Shown: positions 28,078 to 31,528 of the stretch, one piece after another | Layout: each line of letters starts with the position of its first letter | Numbering within the stretch: the stretch's first letter is position 1 | Position numbers and translations under genes: made by a program | The notes under the pieces: model-generated | Seen by the model: the letters and a program-made list of their open reading frames with translations, nothing else | The model's database searches: none | Told to the model about the DNA's origin: nothing | From: Clostridiales bacterium | Lineage (GTDB): Bacteria > Bacillota > Clostridia > Lachnospirales > Anaerotignaceae | NCBI GenBank assembly: GCA_019423725.1 | Contig: JAHZAW010000009.1 | Coordinates: 57,697 to 89,224, forward strand | DNA: 31,528 nucleotides | Reading direction: 5' to 3'

Positions 28078-28638
28078 TTATTTAATCTGGTCTTTAACAG
28101 CTTCAGCGCCTCTTGCAAGAGCCTTCTCATTTGCAGGGATGAGTTTAGCTTTGCTTTCGCCAAAGAGTTTAAGGAATGCTTTGTGAAGGATTGTTTCAGG
28201 AGAAACGATCTTTGTTACTTCAACAACAGCACCAAGCATAATGATGTTTACAAGTTTCTGGTTTCCGAGTTCATCAGCGATGTCGTTTACAGGAACTTTA
28301 TAAACGTTGATATCTGTTCTCTTAACTTCATCATGGATGATTGATGAGTTGATGAAAAGGTCTCCGCCAGGAGCTACTTTATCAACATATTTGAGATATG
28401 AAGGAACGTTCATAGCAATACATGTTGTAATGCCTTTATCAAATACGGGTGAGCCGATAGGTTCATCAGAAACAGTTACTGAACAGTTAGCTGTACCACC
28501 ACGCATTTCAGGACCGTATGAGGGAACCCATGCAACTTCTTTGCCTTCTTCCATACCAGCGTATGTTAAAAGCTGTCCCATTGACATAACACCCTGTCCA
28601 CCGAATCCAGCGCAGCTAATTTTATATGTTTTTCCCAT
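28078..28638 (-). CDS. korC: 2-oxoacid:ferredoxin oxidoreductase, gamma subunit
   Basis: The 186-aa gamma subunit has the family start with ISCAGFGGQGVMSMGQLL and the YGPEMRGGTANCSV stretch (EMRGG being the signature), followed by SSIIHDEV and VPVNDIADELGN. It binds the CoA side or the interface in the four-subunit enzyme, which decarboxylates a 2-oxoacid to its acyl-CoA and reduces ferredoxin. The gene is the last of its operon, 2 nt after the beta gene. Substrate (2-oxoglutarate or branched-chain 2-oxoacid) cannot be told from sequence; korC is used in the family sense. Confidence 0.92.
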   Translation of the reverse strand: MGKTYKISCAGFGGQGVMSMGQLLTYAGMEEGKEVAWVPSYGPEMRGGTANCSVTVSDEPIGSPVFDKGITTCIAMNVPSYLKYVDKVAPGGDLFINSSIIHDEVKRTDINVYKVPVNDIADELGNQKLVNIIMLGAVVEVTKIVSPETILHKAFLKLFGESKAKLIPANEKALARGAEAVKDQIK

Positions 28639-28640
28639 AA

Positions 28641-29393
28641 TTATTTAGCCTCCTCTGTTAAATCTTTATAAACACCCAGTGGATAGTAAGGAATCATTTT
28701 TTCTCTTACGAATTCCATAGCCTTAACAGGTGTCATACCCCAGTTTGTAGGGCAGCTTGATACTACTTCAACAAGTGAGTATCCTAAGCCTTTCATCTGG
28801 CACTCAAGAGCTTTTTTGATAGCCTTTTTAGCCTTAACTACATTTGCAGGTGAATCAACAGATACACGTTCAATGTATACAGGTCCGTCAAGTGTTGAAA
28901 GAAGCTCACAAACACGGATAGGGTTACCGTTTAATTTAACGTCACGGCCTGACTGGCATGTTGTAGCCTTCATTCCGGGAAGTGTTGTAGGAGCCATCTG
29001 TCCACCTGTCATACCGTAAATACCATTGTTGATGAATACAGTTGTGATCTTCTCTCCTCTTGCTGCACAGTGAATGATTTCAGCTGTACCGATTGAAGCA
29101 AGGTCACCATCGCCCTGGTATGTAATAACAAGTTTGTCAGGGTGAACTCTCTTGATACCTGTAGCTGTAGCAGGAGCTCTACCATGAGCACAGTGGATTG
29201 TATCATATGTAAAATAGTTAGGAATAAATACTGAACAGCCTACAGGAGCAGTAATGATTGTATTGTCAACCTGTCCAAGTTCAGCAACACATTCTGCAAC
29301 AAGTCTGTGAACGATACCATGAGCACATCCGGGGCAGTAATGTAATTTACGATCTGTCATACCTTCCGGTTTCTGGAAAATTACTGTAGACAT
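28641..29393 (-). CDS. korB: 2-oxoacid:ferredoxin oxidoreductase, beta subunit (TPP-binding)
   Basis: The 250-aa beta subunit binds thiamine pyrophosphate: GDGDLASIGTAE (94-105) and NNGIYGMTGGQ (122-132) form the TPP/Mg motif, and HYCPGCAHG (18-26) is the conserved N-terminal Cys site. It catalyses the decarboxylation step. Its ATG shares one base with the alpha gene stop (TAATG) and GGGAGGTG lies upstream. Sequence is well conserved throughout. The name is in the family sense. Confidence 0.95.
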   Translation of the reverse strand: MSTVIFQKPEGMTDRKLHYCPGCAHGIVHRLVAECVAELGQVDNTIITAPVGCSVFIPNYFTYDTIHCAHGRAPATATGIKRVHPDKLVITYQGDGDLASIGTAEIIHCAARGEKITTVFINNGIYGMTGGQMAPTTLPGMKATTCQSGRDVKLNGNPIRVCELLSTLDGPVYIERVSVDSPANVVKAKKAIKKALECQMKGLGYSLVEVVSSCPTNWGMTPVKAMEFVREKMIPYYPLGVYKDLTEEAK

Positions 29394-30454
29394 TAGTTTG
29401 CACCTCCCATTACTTTCTTGGCGAATTCGATGTATTCCTCAGGTGTAGGGATAACACCACCACATCTGCCATAGAAAGTTACTTTAGACTTGTCTTCACA
29501 AGCAAGCTGAACATCCGTAACCATCTGGCCCATGTTCATTTCACCAACGATAAATTTCTTGATATTCTTATTCTGGAAAGGCTTTTCAGGGAAAGGCCAA
29601 GCTGTTTTAGGTCTGATTAAGCCGATCTTGTATCCTTCTTTTCTGAGCTCGATAACAGCTGTTCTAAGGATACGGCTTGTTGTACCATAGCCAACCATTG
29701 CGTACTCAGCGTCATCCATCATATATTCTTCGTATTTAGCTTCTGTAGCAGCCATTTCAGCATATTTGCCTTCGAAGTTTCTGATATTTCTTCTCTCACA
29801 GTCGGGAGCGTCATCTGAAATACCATAGATGAAGTTTCTTTCGCCGGGTCTTGCGCATCCAAGTGCCCAGTTAGCGGGATCGTCTTTTGATTTGATCTCT
29901 ACGGGATGATCAAAATCAACGGGCTCCATCATCTGTCCGATAAGACCGTCACAGCAAACGATTACGGGATGTCTGTAGTGGTCTGCCATCTCGAATGCGT
30001 ATTTAACAGCATCAACAGCCTCCTGGATGTTTCCGGGAAGAAGTACAGGGAGATGTTTATCACCGTTTGAACCGCCGTAAACTGCCTGATAGTAGTCACT
30101 CTGTGCGGGCTGGATTGTACCAAGGGCCGGGCCGCCACGCATCATTGATACGATAACTGCGGGAACCTCGCCGTGGATAAGGTATCCGATACCTTCCTGT
30201 TTAAGTGCGATTCCGGGTGACGAAGAAGATGTCATAACTCCTGCACCTGATGCACCTGCTCCGTAAACCATATTTATAGCAGCAACTTCAGACTCAGCCT
30301 GAATAAATGTACCGCCTACTTTAGGTAATTCTCTTGATAAATATTCGGGTATTTCATTCTGGGGTGTTATAGGGTAGCCCATGAAATATCTACAACCGCC
30401 AACGATAGCTGCCTTAGCGATAGCTTCGTTGCCTTTCATAATAACTCTTGCCAT
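29393..30454 (-). CDS. vorB: 2-oxoacid:ferredoxin oxidoreductase, alpha subunit (VorB/KorA type)
   Basis: The 353-aa alpha subunit starts MARVIMKGNEAIAKAAI and holds GCRYFMGYPITPQNEIPEYL (residues 20-39), the E57 region (QAESEVAAINMVYGA) and SSSSPGIALKQEG; the C-terminal domain has YGTTSRILR. It is close to proteins labelled 3-methyl-2-oxobutanoate dehydrogenase VorB, but KorA-type is equally possible. It pairs with the beta subunit and helps hold TPP. AGGAGGACAA precedes the ATG. Substrate assignment is not secure. Confidence 0.9.
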   Translation of the reverse strand: MARVIMKGNEAIAKAAIVGGCRYFMGYPITPQNEIPEYLSRELPKVGGTFIQAESEVAAINMVYGAGASGAGVMTSSSSPGIALKQEGIGYLIHGEVPAVIVSMMRGGPALGTIQPAQSDYYQAVYGGSNGDKHLPVLLPGNIQEAVDAVKYAFEMADHYRHPVIVCCDGLIGQMMEPVDFDHPVEIKSKDDPANWALGCARPGERNFIYGISDDAPDCERRNIRNFEGKYAEMAATEAKYEEYMMDDAEYAMVGYGTTSRILRTAVIELRKEGYKIGLIRPKTAWPFPEKPFQNKNIKKFIVGEMNMGQMVTDVQLACEDKSKVTFYGRCGGVIPTPEEYIEFAKKVMGGAN

Positions 30455-30476
30455 TATTATTGTCCTCCTCTCTCAA

Positions 30477-30695
30477 TTAATCATTTCTAACGATTGTTAT
30501 TATACAATCGGGGCACATTCTTGCACAGCTCTGACAGCCGATACATGCCTCCTGATCTGTAATACCTACAGGGAAATAACCAGCGTCGTTAGTAAAATCC
30601 TTGTCGAGTGCAAGAAGACCTTTAGGACATGCGTTAACGCAGAGCTCGCAGCCTTTGCAGTTTTCTTTGTTGAATGTTAATGTGAATTTTGCCAT
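30477..30695 (-). CDS. korD: 2-oxoacid oxidoreductase, delta (2x[4Fe-4S] ferredoxin-like) subunit
   Basis: The 72-aa subunit carries two classical 4Fe-4S sites: CKGCELCVNACPKG (13-26) and CIGCQSCARMCPD (51-63). It passes electrons from the active site to ferredoxin. It is the first Kor subunit in the operon, with AAGGAGGTG before the ATG. The compact size and spacing are typical of the delta subunit of four-subunit enzymes. Confidence 0.94.
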   Translation of the reverse strand: MAKFTLTFNKENCKGCELCVNACPKGLLALDKDFTNDAGYFPVGITDQEACIGCQSCARMCPDCIITIVRND

Positions 30696-30726
30696 TTAAG
30701 TGCACCTCCTTGTTTATTTAGATAAA

Positions 30727-31419
30727 TCACATCCATGATGCTCTCATATAGTATGTAAGAGGCACGACTGTTCCTGAAAGCTTTGCTTTTATCTCATCAG
30801 TCATGTCTTTAACAACTTCCTCAACGTAAGCAGTATATCTGATGGGTACTCCCGTCCTTTTGCTTACCTCGGAGATTATCTCCTCGCCTCTGAGAAGATC
30901 CTCAGCTTTTGTTTCTCTGACCAGATTTGTATTATTTACAAATCCTGTTATTTTAAGTCCTATACCGGCTTCAAGCTCCCTCATCTGTTCGATACAAAGA
31001 TCTACATCATATGTATCCGGTCTGTATGTATTGATGACCATAAATACATCGATCTCTTCAGGATCCATATGTTCTTTATATCTTCCAAGAACTATTGTTC
31101 CAACATCATTGCCGCCAAGGTCAACGATATATTCACAGTTCTTATTAACAAAGGGACCCATCATTTCAGCGGGGACCGCAGGTATGTCCGCATCATTGTT
31201 ATATGATGAACCATAGACAACTATTCCTTTTTCCTCGAGTTCAGCTTTCTTTTCCCTCGAACGGAAATAAGGATTTACGATATCCATATCGGATATAACA
31301 ACCTTTCTGTCAGGGCCAACTTCTTCTTTAAGCTTTGTAACATAGTTAACCGCAAATTCGGTTTTTCCGCTGCCGTAGTGACCGCAGAACATTCTTACAC
31401 GTTTATCATCTTTAAACAT
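30727..31419 (-). CDS. P-loop ATP-binding protein (CobQ/MinD-like) leading the operon
   Basis: The 230-aa protein has a P-loop GHYGSGKTE (13-21), a switch-like DMDIVNPYFRS (about 44-54), and DLGGNDVG (about 99-106), all typical of the MinD/ParA/CobQ-like (SIMIBI) ATPases. Unlike MinD it has no deviant second Lys before the P-loop GKT. It is soluble; no membrane tail seen. The gene starts the operon with the four oxidoreductase subunits (31-nt gap). The co-transcription suggests a role in cofactor or cluster assembly for the enzyme; this is inferred. GGAGGGAG precedes the ATG. Confidence 0.78.
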   Translation of the reverse strand: MFKDDKRVRMFCGHYGSGKTEFAVNYVTKLKEEVGPDRKVVISDMDIVNPYFRSREKKAELEEKGIVVYGSSYNNDADIPAVPAEMMGPFVNKNCEYIVDLGGNDVGTIVLGRYKEHMDPEEIDVFMVINTYRPDTYDVDLCIEQMRELEAGIGLKITGFVNNTNLVRETKAEDLLRGEEIISEVSKRTGVPIRYTAYVEEVVKDMTDEIKAKLSGTVVPLTYYMRASWM

Positions 31420-31495
31420 TTTAATTCTCCCTCCACGACAGAATTATTTAAGCGTTGTGTTGATAAACTCATTACTTACATCACAACACTATTAC

Positions 31496-31523
31496 ATTAT
31501 AACTCATATTTTATTATTTTCAA
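31496..31523 (-). promoter_or_regulatory. Promoter of the oxidoreductase operon
   Basis: -35 TTGAAA (31523-31518), 16-bp spacer, -10 TATAAT (31501-31496). The ~75-nt leader holds an inverted repeat GTGTTG/CAACAC (31457-31462 and 31484-31489), which could be an operator or a leader hairpin. Confidence 0.65.
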
Positions 31524-31528
31524 GGTTT

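Noticed and set aside
1..31528. CRISPR array, tRNA or rRNA genes
   Set aside because: No regularly spaced repeat arrays and no cloverleaf or rRNA-like stretch was recognised on either strand.

Overview
The window holds the right-hand ~23.4 kb of an integrated tailed prophage followed by ~8 kb of bacterial chromosome. Moderate-to-low GC, AGGAGG-type ribosome binding sites, PBSX-like phage genes, an S-box-like riboswitch, Feo iron uptake and a ferredoxin-dependent 2-oxoacid oxidoreductase point to an anaerobic Firmicute of class Clostridia, probably Lachnospiraceae. The genus is an inference only.

Prophage (1 to about 23.5 kb). A lysogeny module on the + strand (repressor 20838-21215, a SHOCT-domain cargo gene 21450-22220, tyrosine integrase 22361-23365) is divergent from one long minus-strand lytic transcription unit. 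Read right to left, that unit holds: (i) early small genes (20703 down to 16999), nearly all without known function and including a 46-aa and a 53-aa gene; (ii) a HUH-type Rep endonuclease (16108-16842), the only recognisable replication protein; (iii) a Cys-rich protein, a sigma-region-4-like regulator and an HNH nuclease; (iv) an HK97-type head module (TerS, TerL, portal, protease, capsid, head-tail connectors); (v) a PBSX-like contractile tail (terminator, sheath, tube, tail chaperone with a textbook -1 frameshift signal, tape measure, hub, baseplate genes); (vi) a tail fibre that runs off the left edge. Holin, endolysin and the left attachment site are not in the window. The phage is therefore a myovirus with a long contractile tail, and it looks intact in the part visible.

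Junction and host (23.5 to 31.5 kb). After the integrase come a tandem 11-mer, a terminator hairpin (the likely attR zone), a 42-aa Cys-rich gene, and then a strong promoter with a compact SAM-I (S-box)-like riboswitch. The riboswitch has a P2-loop/J3-4 pseudoknot, no room for P4, and a clear terminator/antiterminator switch. It controls a single uncharacterised 115-aa gene. On the minus strand follow feoA-feoB plus a Cys-rich FeoB-associated membrane protein, a secreted SLH-like protein with a Thr/Glu/Ala-rich repeat region, and an operon of a P-loop ATPase with the four subunits (delta, alpha, beta, gamma) of a ferredoxin-dependent 2-oxoacid oxidoreductase.

The most unusual points are the riboswitch/unknown-gene pair, a 30-bp near-perfect direct repeat of a hairpin flanking the SHOCT cargo gene, the HUH Rep in a tailed phage, and the programmed frameshift.
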